A program made the position numbers and the translations under genes. Below the pieces are notes generated by a model. That model made no database searches. It was given only the letters and a program-made list of their open reading frames with translations, and was not told the DNA's origin. DNA of 64,000 nt. Origin: Mycolicibacterium phocaicum (GTDB lineage: Bacteria; Actinomycetota; Actinomycetes; Mycobacteriales; Mycobacteriaceae). Location: NCBI RefSeq assembly GCF_010731115.1, contig NZ_AP022616.1:4898001-4962000 (forward strand). The letters run 5' to 3'. Of the stretch, positions 9,241 through 17,268 are shown one piece after another; positions within the stretch are counted from its first letter, which is position 1, and every line of letters begins with the position of its first letter.

Positions 9241-9945
9241 ATGACGGTGGCGGCAACTCCCAAGGCCGATTGGCATCTGCGCGGCGAGTGGTTCGATGTG
9301 TGCAGCTGCAAGCTGCCCTGCCCGTGCAGCTTCGCGCAGGAGCCCACGCACGGCGACTGCCTGTTCACACTCGTCTGGCAGGTGCACGAAGGGCATTACG
9401 GTACAACCGATTTGAGTGGTCTCGGGGTGGTGGCCCTGGGCGAGTTCGCCGGCAACATGTGGATCGGCGACCCGGACGCCACCATGAAGCTGATGTTCTA
9501 TATCGACGAGAAGGCCGACGCCGATCAGCGTGCCGCCCTGGAGCGGATTTTCCGCGGCGACGAGGGCGGCTGGCCGGGGGAGTTCGGCAGCCTGATCAGC
9601 GAGCTGCGGGGCATCGAGTACGCGCCGATCAACTTCGCCGCGGCCGACGACCTGGCTTACTGGCGGGCGGAGATTCCGGGCAAGGTCGACGTCAGGGTGG
9701 ATGCGCTGACCGGCCCGACGGCCGACCCGAATCGTCGCGTCACCACGGTCAACGCTCCTGGTGCGGAAGTCGGGCCGGGACAGGTGGCGACGTGGGGCGT
9801 GGTCAAGAAGGCCGACGCCGTCGGCTTCGACTTCTCCCACGAGTACCTCGGCGCCTCCAGCAAGCACTTCCCGTTCGACTGGCGGCCCGACGGCACCATG
9901 CCCGTCGTCGAGGTCACCGCCGGTGGCACCTGCTGCTGCAACTGA
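9241..9945 (+). CDS. DUF1326 protein, cysteine-rich, probably metal-responsive
   Basis: A 234-residue DUF1326 protein of unknown biochemical role. Cysteines cluster near the N-terminus (C21, C23, C27, C29 in VCSCKLPCPC, plus C40) and the protein ends TCCCN, an arrangement suited to binding a thiophilic metal. No signal peptide or membrane segment. An AGAAGGG ribosome-binding site precedes the ATG. Two CsoR-like operators flank its promoter, so I infer regulation by copper or a related thiophilic signal. Function beyond that is unknown. Confidence 0.8.
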   Translation: MTVAATPKADWHLRGEWFDVCSCKLPCPCSFAQEPTHGDCLFTLVWQVHEGHYGTTDLSGLGVVALGEFAGNMWIGDPDATMKLMFYIDEKADADQRAALERIFRGDEGGWPGEFGSLISELRGIEYAPINFAAADDLAYWRAEIPGKVDVRVDALTGPTADPNRRVTTVNAPGAEVGPGQVATWGVVKKADAVGFDFSHEYLGASSKHFPFDWRPDGTMPVVEVTAGGTCCCN

Positions 9946-9970
9946 GCTGAAGAAGACCCGGAAATGACAC

Positions 9971-10015
9971 TGCGCCCAGGGCCTGCCGCTCTCGCGGGGT
10001 ACGGCCCTGGGCGCA
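9971..10015. terminator. bidirectional hairpin between convergent genes
   Basis: A perfect 13-bp inverted repeat, TGCGCCCAGGGCC at 9971-9983 and its complement at 10003-10015, with a 19-base loop. It lies between the stops of the DUF1326 gene (9945) and the SulP fusion gene (10030). There is no clear T-tract; mycobacterial terminators often lack one. Confidence 0.6.
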
Positions 10016-10029
10016 GGATCAATCAGGTA

Positions 10030-12246
10030 CTACTCGGCAACCTCGACCAGACGGTCCACGCTGACCGGCGTCACCCGGAGGGCGGCCGCGGTGCCGATGT
10101 CATAGAACAACCCGATCACCTCGAGGTCACCGGCGCGGTGCCGGGCCCGGACCAGCGGGTGGGCGGCGAGGGTCTGCGCCTGAAGTGCGACGTTGACCAT
10201 CGACAGCTGGTCGACGACGCCGAAACCTTCCTCGGCCGCCGCGACGGCCACGGGGTGGCGGCCTTCGTCGAAGGCGCGCAACGTCGCATCGCCGTGCTCC
10301 AGCCAGGTGTGCAGGTGCTCGTCGTGACCCTGATCGCCGCCCAGCAGCGCGGTCATGGCGCCGCAGCTGGAGTGGCCGCACACCACGATCGACGAGACCT
10401 CGAGGACCTCGACCGCGAAGGCGATGGCCGCCTCGACCGAGGCGTCGGCGCGTCCCTCCGGGATCAGGTTGCCGACGTTGCGGACCGTCAGCAGATCACC
10501 GGGGCCACTGCTGGTGATGACGTTGGGCACGACCCGCGAGTCGACGCAGGTGATGAACAGCGTCTCCGGCTTCTGGGTGTGGGCCAGATCCTCCATGTGC
10601 GGGCGCAGCACGGGTGCGGTGCGGCGATGGTAGGTCTCCAGGCCCTCCATCACAGAGGAGGTCTGCGGCTGCGACTTCCACGGGACGACACCCGAGCGCT
10701 TGTCGAACGGCGTGAAGGTGCGGGTCGGCGGGCCGGCGGCCGCACTGTGCAGCTCGGCGGTGCCGTGCTCGTGAATCTCGACGGAGCCGCCGCCGGCGAC
10801 GTGCTGGCGCTTCCACTCGTCGATGGTCTCGTGGGCGGCGTGGTCGATGAAGTCCACCGACAGCTCGACGGTGACGTCGGAACCGGTCGGCACCGAAGCC
10901 AGAGCCGAGGTCAGGCGCGGCAGCGACAGGAAGCTGACCGAGCCCTCGATCACGATGCGCCAGTCGTTGCCGGCGATGTGCTCGGTGACGATCTTGGCCC
11001 GGATGACGCGCCACACCGTCAGAGCCACCGCCAGGGCGAGGCCGATCAACACACCCTCGAGCAGGTTGAGGAAGACGACGCCGAGCACCGTGATGACGTA
11101 GACCGCGATATCGCCTGTGCGCCGGGCGGTTTCGATGTGCACCTTCTTGACCAGCTGGCAGCCGATGACGATCAGCAGACCGGCGAGCGCCGACGTCGGG
11201 ATCAGCTGTGCCAGGCCGGCGAACGGCACCGCGAACAGCAGAATCCAGACACCGTGCAGGATCGCCGAGGCCCGGGTCTTGGCGCCGGCGGCGACGTTGG
11301 TCGAGCTGCGCACGATGACGCCGGTGACGGGCAGGCCGCCGATGGCGCCGGAGATGGCGTTGGCCGTGCCCTGACCGATCAGCTCACGGTCGAAGTTGGT
11401 GCGCGGACCGTTGTGCATGCGGTCGACCGAGACCGCCGACAGCAGGCTCTCGACGCTGGCGATCAGCGCGACGGTCAGCACGCCGGCGATGACGCCGTCC
11501 CAGTCGCCCGTGGGCAGGGTCGGCAACGACAGCGAGTCCAGCAGCGAGCCGTTGATCTGAATGCGCTTGACGTCGAACGGCAACAGGACGGAGAGCGCCG
11601 TCACGCCGACGATGGCGACCAGCGGACCCGGGACGCGGTTGATCGGGGCCGGCACCCAGCGCCACGCGACGAGCGTGACGATGACCAGCATGCCGAGCAG
11701 GAATCCGGGACCGTGGAGGTTCATCAGCCCGGCCGGCAGCTGCTCGATGTTCTCCCACGCGCTGCTGTTGGACTTGCCGCCCAGCAGCACGTGCAGCTGC
11801 TGCAGCGCAATGGTGATGCCGATGCCCGCGAGCATGGCGTGCACGACGACGGGCGAGATGGCCAGTGCGGCGCGGGCCACCCGGCTCAGGCCGAACAGGA
11901 TCTGCAGAATGCCGGCGCCGACGGTGATGGCGCAGGTGACCGCCCAGCCGAATTCGGCGATCAGTCCGGCGACGATGACGGTCAGGCCGGCGGCCGGTCC
12001 GCTCACCTGCAGCGGCGAGCCGCCGAGCGCGCCGGCGACGATGCCGCCGACGATGGCGGCGATGATGCCGGCCAGGATGGGCGCGTTGGATGCGACGGCG
12101 ATGCCGAGCGACAGTGGCAGTGCCACGAGGAATACGACAAGTGACGCGGGCAGGTCGTAGCGCAGTATGGCGCGTAGACCCTTTGCCGGCGGGGCGGTTT
12201 CCAGCATGACGAGGTTTCCGTTCTCCGATTGTTGTCCGATGGACAC
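10030..12246 (-). CDS. SulP anion transporter fused to beta-carbonic anhydrase
   Basis: A 738-residue fusion resembling M. tuberculosis Rv3273. Residues about 30-420 form the multi-helix SulP transporter with the signature LPLSLGIAVASNAPI, followed by a short STAS-like stretch (about 430-500). The last ~200 residues are a beta-carbonic anhydrase with zinc ligands in CVDSR and CGHSSCG. The fusion suggests direct conversion of imported bicarbonate to CO2, or the reverse, at the membrane. Another possible start is the ATG 14 codons in (MLETAPPAKG). A 25-bp palindrome lies 59 bases upstream. The gene is monocistronic. Confidence 0.9.
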   Translation of the reverse strand: MSIGQQSENGNLVMLETAPPAKGLRAILRYDLPASLVVFLVALPLSLGIAVASNAPILAGIIAAIVGGIVAGALGGSPLQVSGPAAGLTVIVAGLIAEFGWAVTCAITVGAGILQILFGLSRVARAALAISPVVVHAMLAGIGITIALQQLHVLLGGKSNSSAWENIEQLPAGLMNLHGPGFLLGMLVIVTLVAWRWVPAPINRVPGPLVAIVGVTALSVLLPFDVKRIQINGSLLDSLSLPTLPTGDWDGVIAGVLTVALIASVESLLSAVSVDRMHNGPRTNFDRELIGQGTANAISGAIGGLPVTGVIVRSSTNVAAGAKTRASAILHGVWILLFAVPFAGLAQLIPTSALAGLLIVIGCQLVKKVHIETARRTGDIAVYVITVLGVVFLNLLEGVLIGLALAVALTVWRVIRAKIVTEHIAGNDWRIVIEGSVSFLSLPRLTSALASVPTGSDVTVELSVDFIDHAAHETIDEWKRQHVAGGGSVEIHEHGTAELHSAAAGPPTRTFTPFDKRSGVVPWKSQPQTSSVMEGLETYHRRTAPVLRPHMEDLAHTQKPETLFITCVDSRVVPNVITSSGPGDLLTVRNVGNLIPEGRADASVEAAIAFAVEVLEVSSIVVCGHSSCGAMTALLGGDQGHDEHLHTWLEHGDATLRAFDEGRHPVAVAAAEEGFGVVDQLSMVNVALQAQTLAAHPLVRARHRAGDLEVIGLFYDIGTAAALRVTPVSVDRLVEVAE

Positions 12247-12304
12247 ATGTGCAGATGCGCTGCGCGAGTTTCGGTCCTCGCACCCGCCGACACCATTGTC
12301 GATT

Positions 12305-12329
12305 AAACATGTTGCGAGACAACATGTTT
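12305..12329. promoter_or_regulatory. perfect palindrome upstream of the SulP-carbonic anhydrase gene
   Basis: AAACATGTTG (12305-12314), spacer CGAGA, CAACATGTTT (12320-12329): a perfect 10-5-10 inverted repeat 59 bases upstream of the ATG at 12246. The position fits an operator of a dimeric repressor (TetR, MarR or GntR type) or an activator site. The rest of 12247-12681 has lower GC than its surroundings and holds no convincing gene. A second palindrome, TGTGTTCTCAACACA, at 12650-12664 precedes the response regulator start. Confidence 0.6.
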
Positions 12330-12649
12330 CAGAACTGTTCGACGGTCGCCGAAGATAAGCGACGTCACTTGCTAAGTGCGAGAGTATTTATCGCCAGACA
12401 GGGTCGCAAGGCGAGGAAGAGTTCCCATAGAGAACGCAAATCTTCTCCGTGGGCCAGAGGGTTGATCGATTGGGCGACCTGGGATACCGGCTTGAATCGA
12501 TCCGGTCGGTATGCTCGTGATTGGGGGTCCGACCAGTCAAAATCACTGTATTGCAACGATTCTCGCGCATCACATCGGCTCAGGTAGGTGACGTGAGTCA
12601 TATCCAGGGACTAATATTTGAACTCGGTATGAACGCAGTGACAATTTTC

Positions 12650-12664
12650 TGTGTTCTCAACACA
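12650..12664 (+). promoter_or_regulatory. palindrome just upstream of the response-regulator gene
   Basis: TGTGTT-CTC-AACACA, a perfect 6-3-6 inverted repeat, ends three bases before the GGAAG ribosome-binding site (12667-12671). It may be an autoregulatory or repressor operator, or a hairpin in the 5' leader. Evidence is positional only. Confidence 0.4.
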
Positions 12665-12681
12665 ATGGAAGAATGACAACG

Positions 12682-13455
12682 ATGTCGGTACCACCACGAG
12701 AGCGTCACCCCCGGGCCGCCGTGCTCGGCCAGCTGCCGCGCATGGAACGTGCCGACGGATCTCCCATCCGGGTGTTGCTGGTCGACGATGAGCCGGCGCT
12801 GACCAACCTGGTCAAGATGGCGCTGCACTACGAGGGCTGGGTCGTCGAGGTCGCGCACAACGGCCGCGATGCGGTGACCAAGTTCGGCGAGATGGAACCG
12901 GACCTCGTCGTGCTGGACATCATGCTGCCCGACACCGACGGCCTGCAGTTGCTGCAGCGCGTGCGCGCGGCCGAGGGCTACACCCCGACGCTGTTCCTCA
13001 CGGCGCGGGACTCGGTGATGGACCGCGTCACGGGATTGACCGCCGGCGCCGACGACTACATGACCAAGCCGTTCAGCCTCGAAGAGCTGGTGGCTCGGCT
13101 GCGCGGACTGCTGCGCCGGTCCAGCCAGCTCGCGCCCGAGTCCGACGAGGTGCTCAAGGTCGGCGACATGGTCCTCAACGGCGCGAGCCGTGAGGTGACC
13201 CGCGCCGGTGAGCCGATCTCGTTGACCGTCACCGAGTTCGAACTGCTCCGGTACCTGATGCGTAACCCGCGCCGGGCCATTGCCCGCGCGGAGATTCTCG
13301 ACCGGGTGTGGAACTACGGATTCGGTGGCAAGTCGAGCATCGTCGACCTGTACATCTCGTATCTGCGCAAGAAGATCGACACCGATCGCGAACCGATGAT
13401 CCACACAGTGCGCGGCGTGGGCTACATGCTGCGCCCTGCCGACACGGAGGACTAA
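12682..13455 (+). CDS. OmpR/PhoB-family response regulator
   Basis: Receiver plus winged-helix DNA-binding regulator. Acidic residues are in LLVDDEP, the phosphoacceptor Asp in VVLDIMLPD (residue 79 from this start), and the conserved Lys in MTKPFSLEEL. The C-terminal domain ends with VDLYISYLRKKID...TVRGVGYML. I chose the ATG at 12682 because GGAAG (12667-12671) is 10 bases upstream; an in-frame ATG at 12673 is only one base from it. Similar in type to the TrcR/PhoP group of mycobacteria; I cannot say which ortholog. The partner kinase starts 10 bases downstream. Confidence 0.88.
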   Translation: MSVPPRERHPRAAVLGQLPRMERADGSPIRVLLVDDEPALTNLVKMALHYEGWVVEVAHNGRDAVTKFGEMEPDLVVLDIMLPDTDGLQLLQRVRAAEGYTPTLFLTARDSVMDRVTGLTAGADDYMTKPFSLEELVARLRGLLRRSSQLAPESDEVLKVGDMVLNGASREVTRAGEPISLTVTEFELLRYLMRNPRRAIARAEILDRVWNYGFGGKSSIVDLYISYLRKKIDTDREPMIHTVRGVGYMLRPADTED

Positions 13456-13465
13456 CCTGCCCGAG

Positions 13466-15046
13466 GTGACGCATGTGACCCGGGTGCCGACTCGAGTGCC
13501 GGCCCGTACCCCGGTTCGGGCGCCGTGGTGGCGTCCGCGCACCCTGCGCCGACGCCTCGTGTTCGGCGTCACGTCGCTGGTCACCGTGGTGCTTCTGGCC
13601 GTCGGGGTGCTGTCGGTGTACAGCCTGCACAGCTACGTGTCCGCGATGAGCGACGCGGAACTCGACCGTTCACTCGATGCCCTCGGGCACTCCTATGACC
13701 GGCTGGAGATCAAGCGCGGTGATCCGGCGCATCCGATCGACGCCGGCGAAGACGGCCTGACCGCGTTCGGTGGCCAGGCCCCGGGAAATCTCATCGCGGT
13801 GCTGCACAAGGGTCTCGTCGTGCAGTCGGCGGTGTTCCCCGACGGCGAACCCAAACCGGTCCAGCCCGACGTCGTCAAGGCCGTCAGCGGCCAGCAGTGG
13901 ACCAACCTCGGGCCACGGACGGTGAAGCTGCCGCGACTCGGTTGGTACCGGATGGCGGGGCAGGACGCCGGCGGCGGCGACGTGCTGGTCTCGGGCGTGT
14001 CCATGGAAGACGCCAACAGCGTGGTGGCGCGCAAGACGGTCGCGGTCGCGGTCATGACGCTGCTGGCCATCGCGCTGACGGCCGTCGGCACCATCGCGGT
14101 GGTGAACTACGCGCTGCGGCCGCTGAGTCGCGTGGCCTCGACCGCGGCGAAGGTGGCGACGCGTCAGTTCGGCAGCGAGGACCACCGGATCACCGAACGG
14201 GTGCGGCCGGAGGACACCGACCCGCGCACCGAGGTCGGCATCGTGGGGGACACGCTCAACAAACTGCTCGACAACGTCGACAGCGCGCTGGCCGAGCTCG
14301 CCGCGTCGCACCGCCGGACACGACAGTTCCTCACCGACGCCAGCCACGAGTTGCGGACCCCGCTGGCCGCCATCCGCGGGTACGCCGAACTGACCCGCCA
14401 GGACAGCGCCGCACTGCCCGAGACCACCGAGTACGCGCTCGCCCGCATCGAGTCCGAGGCGCAGCGGATGTCCGGTCTGGTCGAGGACCTGCTGCTCATC
14501 TCGCGTCTCGAGGAGCACCAGGACCTCGAGACCGACGATGTCGAACTGTGCGACCTGGTGATCAACGCCGTCAACGACGCCGCGGTGTCGTCGCCCGCGC
14601 ACCGCTGGCGCTCGCGGCTGCCCGACGTCCCGATCTGGGTACGCGGCGACCCGGCCCGGCTGCATCAGGTGATCGGCAACCTGCTGGCCAACGCACGCGT
14701 CCATACGCCGGCCGGAGTATCGGTCACGACAAGCCTGACGCCGGGTCCCGGATGTGTGGAATTGACCGTCGCCGACGACGGGCCGGGAATTCCGGAAGAA
14801 TTGTTGCCGAATTTGTTCGACAGATTTGTGGTCGCCGACAAATCGCGTTCTCGCGTGCTCGGCAGCACGGGGCTGGGCCTGGCGATCGTGTCGACGATCG
14901 TCAAAGCGCACGGCGGTCGGGTGAAGGTCGAATCGAACACTGCGGGAACGGTTTTCCGGGTGCGGCTGCCGATGGAACGGGAAGTCGGGGAGTACGTGAC
15001 GGTGAGTGAGTCGCACAACCCGCACGTATCCGAGTCGACTGTTTGA
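13466..15046 (+). CDS. sensor histidine kinase, partner of the upstream regulator
   Basis: Membrane sensor kinase of 526 residues. The N-terminus is basic, then a membrane helix (about 32-54), an extracytoplasmic sensor region (about 55-190), a second helix (about 190-212), a HAMP linker (NYALRPLSRVASTAAK), HisKA with phosphoacceptor H294 in TDASHELRTPLAAIRG, and HATPase_c with N box NLLANARVHTP and G boxes DDGPGIPEELL and GSTGLGLAI. GTG start with GAGG just upstream, 10 bases after the regulator stop, so this is a two-gene operon resembling TrcRS. The signal sensed is unknown. Confidence 0.88.
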   Translation: MTHVTRVPTRVPARTPVRAPWWRPRTLRRRLVFGVTSLVTVVLLAVGVLSVYSLHSYVSAMSDAELDRSLDALGHSYDRLEIKRGDPAHPIDAGEDGLTAFGGQAPGNLIAVLHKGLVVQSAVFPDGEPKPVQPDVVKAVSGQQWTNLGPRTVKLPRLGWYRMAGQDAGGGDVLVSGVSMEDANSVVARKTVAVAVMTLLAIALTAVGTIAVVNYALRPLSRVASTAAKVATRQFGSEDHRITERVRPEDTDPRTEVGIVGDTLNKLLDNVDSALAELAASHRRTRQFLTDASHELRTPLAAIRGYAELTRQDSAALPETTEYALARIESEAQRMSGLVEDLLLISRLEEHQDLETDDVELCDLVINAVNDAAVSSPAHRWRSRLPDVPIWVRGDPARLHQVIGNLLANARVHTPAGVSVTTSLTPGPGCVELTVADDGPGIPEELLPNLFDRFVVADKSRSRVLGSTGLGLAIVSTIVKAHGGRVKVESNTAGTVFRVRLPMEREVGEYVTVSESHNPHVSESTV

Positions 15047-15184
15047 ATTTCGCCTGAATTCGATGTGATTCATGCGGATATCCGTATGTGTTCAGCCTGA
15101 GAATTCCTTTCTCGACCATTTCCGCGACTACCGTCGGAGTTATTGATCCAGCGCCGTCGGCGCTGGATGCGGAAAGGGAAAACC

Positions 15185-15481
15185 ATGAAGAGTCCCACCA
15201 GAATCACAGCGGCCACAGGAATCGTGCTGGCGCTGACGGTCGCGCTGGCCGCGCCGGCCGCGGCTCGGCCGGTGGTGCCGCCGGCGCCCGGCGAGTCCGC
15301 GACGCAGACGATCCACCGGTTGCAGACCGAGGGCTTCCGGGTGATCGAGTCGCGGGTCGGCAGCGGATCCATCGACAAGTGCACGGTCACCGCCGTCCGG
15401 CACGGCCGTGAGCTTTCGAGTCAGGGTGGCAGGCTGAACGGACAGACCACCACGGTGTACGTCGACCTCGGCTGCAAGTGA
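15185..15481 (+). CDS. small secreted protein, 98 aa
   Basis: Starts MKSPTRITAATGIVLALTVALAAPAAARPVV, a clear Sec signal peptide with cleavage probably after AAA or AAAR (about 26-28). The mature part of about 70 residues has two cysteines (KCTVTAV and the C-terminal LGCK) that could form a disulfide. GGAAAGGG lies 6-13 bases before the ATG. Many mycobacteria encode similar small exported proteins of unknown role. Nothing specific can be assigned. Confidence 0.75.
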   Translation: MKSPTRITAATGIVLALTVALAAPAAARPVVPPAPGESATQTIHRLQTEGFRVIESRVGSGSIDKCTVTAVRHGRELSSQGGRLNGQTTTVYVDLGCK

Positions 15482-15530
15482 TTTGCCGCTGACACTGCGA
15501 GGTGCGGCCACCGGGTTCTACGCTGAGCGG

Positions 15531-16088
15531 ATGTTGAGCAGATTCCTGATCGGTGGGGTCGCGGCCGTTTGGGCGATCTCGTTGGTGCCGGGCGTTGCCG
15601 CGGCAGCGCCGCCGCCGGAGCCCGTGCCCCCGCCACCGGGGCCCGCCGCGCCGAATCTGAACGGATTCAAGCCCGTCACCCCGTCGACCTACGCCAGTAA
15701 AGACGGGACGTTCTACATGTTCCAGGCGCCCGGCGGCCTGACGTGCATCATGCGCCGCAACGAAGGCGAGTACGGCTGTAGCGGCCCGATGCCGGGCGCC
15801 CCGGAGGGCTCCAACGTGGTCGTCGGCCAGCAGGTCGGCGCGCCGGCGTTCAACACCTTGAACGGTCCGAAGTACGTCGGCGAGATGCCCGGTGCGGTGC
15901 AGACCCTGCCGGCCGGTTCGCGCATCACCTACCGCAACATCACGTGCGGCACCGACGGCACCATGACGGCGTGCGTCAACAGCTTCGACCAGTCCGGTTT
16001 CGTGGTCAGCCCGGCCGGCAGCTTCATCGTCAACGAGTCGAATCCGTTGCTGGACAGGCCCAAAGACCGCAACCCCTACTTCAACTGA
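15531..16088 (+). CDS. secreted proline-rich hypothetical protein, 185 aa
   Basis: Signal peptide MLSRFLIGGVAAVWAISLVPGVAAAA (cleavage about 26), then a proline-rich linker PPPEPVPPPPGPAAP and a mature domain with four cysteines (LTCIMRR, YGCSGPM, NITCGTD, TACVNSF), probably two disulfides. The layout resembles the secreted proteins annotated in mycobacteria as hypothetical exported antigens. It starts 50 bases after the previous gene and could share its transcript. Function unknown. Confidence 0.8.
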   Translation: MLSRFLIGGVAAVWAISLVPGVAAAAPPPEPVPPPPGPAAPNLNGFKPVTPSTYASKDGTFYMFQAPGGLTCIMRRNEGEYGCSGPMPGAPEGSNVVVGQQVGAPAFNTLNGPKYVGEMPGAVQTLPAGSRITYRNITCGTDGTMTACVNSFDQSGFVVSPAGSFIVNESNPLLDRPKDRNPYFN

Positions 16089-16098
16089 GTCGCGGGCG

Positions 16099-17130
16099 TC
16101 AGAACCCGGCGCCGTGCACCTCGTGCCCGGGCTTCTCGAGCATGAGGCCGGCGTAGGCGTCCGCCACCGTGCAGCCGTGGTTGATCACCCGGTCCACCTC
16201 GCGGGCGATCGGCATGCTCAGCCCGTGCGTCTCGGCGAACTCCATGATCACGCTGGCGGCCTTGACGCCCTCGGCCACCTGGTTCATCGACGCGATGATC
16301 TCGTCGATGGGCTTGCCCTGACCCAGCTGCTCGCCGACGTGCCGGTTGCGGCTGCGCTGGCTGGTGCAGGTGACGATCAGGTCGCCCATGCCGGCCAGGC
16401 CGGCGAACGTGTCACGGTTGCCGCCCATCGCCACGCCGAGCTTGGACATCTCGGCCACCGCACGCGCCATCACCATCGCGCGGGTGTTCTCGCCGATGCC
16501 CAGTGAATAGCCCATGCCGACCGAGATGGCGTACACGTTCTTGAGAGCCCCGGCCATCTCGACGCCGATCACGTCGTCGGTGGTGTAGGTGCGAAAACGC
16601 CTGGTGCGGAACAGGCCTGCGAGATTCGCGGCGAGGTGCTGGTCGGGCATCGCGAGCACCGCGGCGGCGGCGTAGCCCTCGGCGACCTCGCGGGCGATGT
16701 TGGGGCCGGCCAGGATTCCGGCCGGGTGCCCGGGCAGCACCTCGTCGACGATCTGGCTCATGCGCATGTTGGTGCCCTGCTCCAGGCCTTTCACCAGTGA
16801 CACCACCGGAACCCACGGCCGCAGTTCCTTGGCCAGCTCGCCCAGTACATTGCGGAAGCCGTGCGACGGGACGCCCATCACGATGACGTCTGCGCAATTG
16901 GCTGCCTCGGAAAAGTCGGTGGTCGCCCGCAATGATTCGGGAAGGGCCACCCCGTCGCCCAGATAGCGGCTGTTGCAATGCTTTTCGTTGATATCGGCGG
17001 CGGTTTCAGCCGACCGCACCCACTGCAGCGTCGGGCCGCGCCGCGCGCAGATCGAGGCCACCGTGGTGCCCCACGACCCGCCACCGAGGACGACGACGGT
17101 CGGTACGCGCTGCGCTGATGCCATGGCCAC
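16099..17130 (-). CDS. gpsA: glycerol-3-phosphate dehydrogenase [NAD(P)+]
   Basis: Cytoplasmic NAD(P)-dependent enzyme making sn-glycerol-3-phosphate for phospholipids (GpdA1/Rv0564c type). Nucleotide-binding GGGSWGTT at residues 16-23, catalytic lysine in EMAGALKNVYAI, and substrate-binding GLAGMGDLIVTCTSQRSRN. Length 343 (or 341 from the second ATG, at 17124) is typical. Convergent with the secreted-protein gene ending at 16088, 10 bases away. Confidence 0.92.
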   Translation of the reverse strand: MAMASAQRVPTVVVLGGGSWGTTVASICARRGPTLQWVRSAETAADINEKHCNSRYLGDGVALPESLRATTDFSEAANCADVIVMGVPSHGFRNVLGELAKELRPWVPVVSLVKGLEQGTNMRMSQIVDEVLPGHPAGILAGPNIAREVAEGYAAAAVLAMPDQHLAANLAGLFRTRRFRTYTTDDVIGVEMAGALKNVYAISVGMGYSLGIGENTRAMVMARAVAEMSKLGVAMGGNRDTFAGLAGMGDLIVTCTSQRSRNRHVGEQLGQGKPIDEIIASMNQVAEGVKAASVIMEFAETHGLSMPIAREVDRVINHGCTVADAYAGLMLEKPGHEVHGAGF

Positions 17131-17268
17131 AGGTTATGTCGCCTGGGCGAGCGGAGCGACGGGATTGGCGGAGTGTCCGGTCGATCGTGCGAATTGCATG
17201 TTGTGTCGGTTGGTACCCCCGCACTGTGCGACGATCGGAGGAGCGATCGCCGAGGGGGTGCGGCAGTA

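Noticed and set aside
12249..12601. Small frames of 78-112 codons in the SulP upstream region
   Set aside because: No ribosome-binding sites, overlapping on both strands and covering the palindromic operator.
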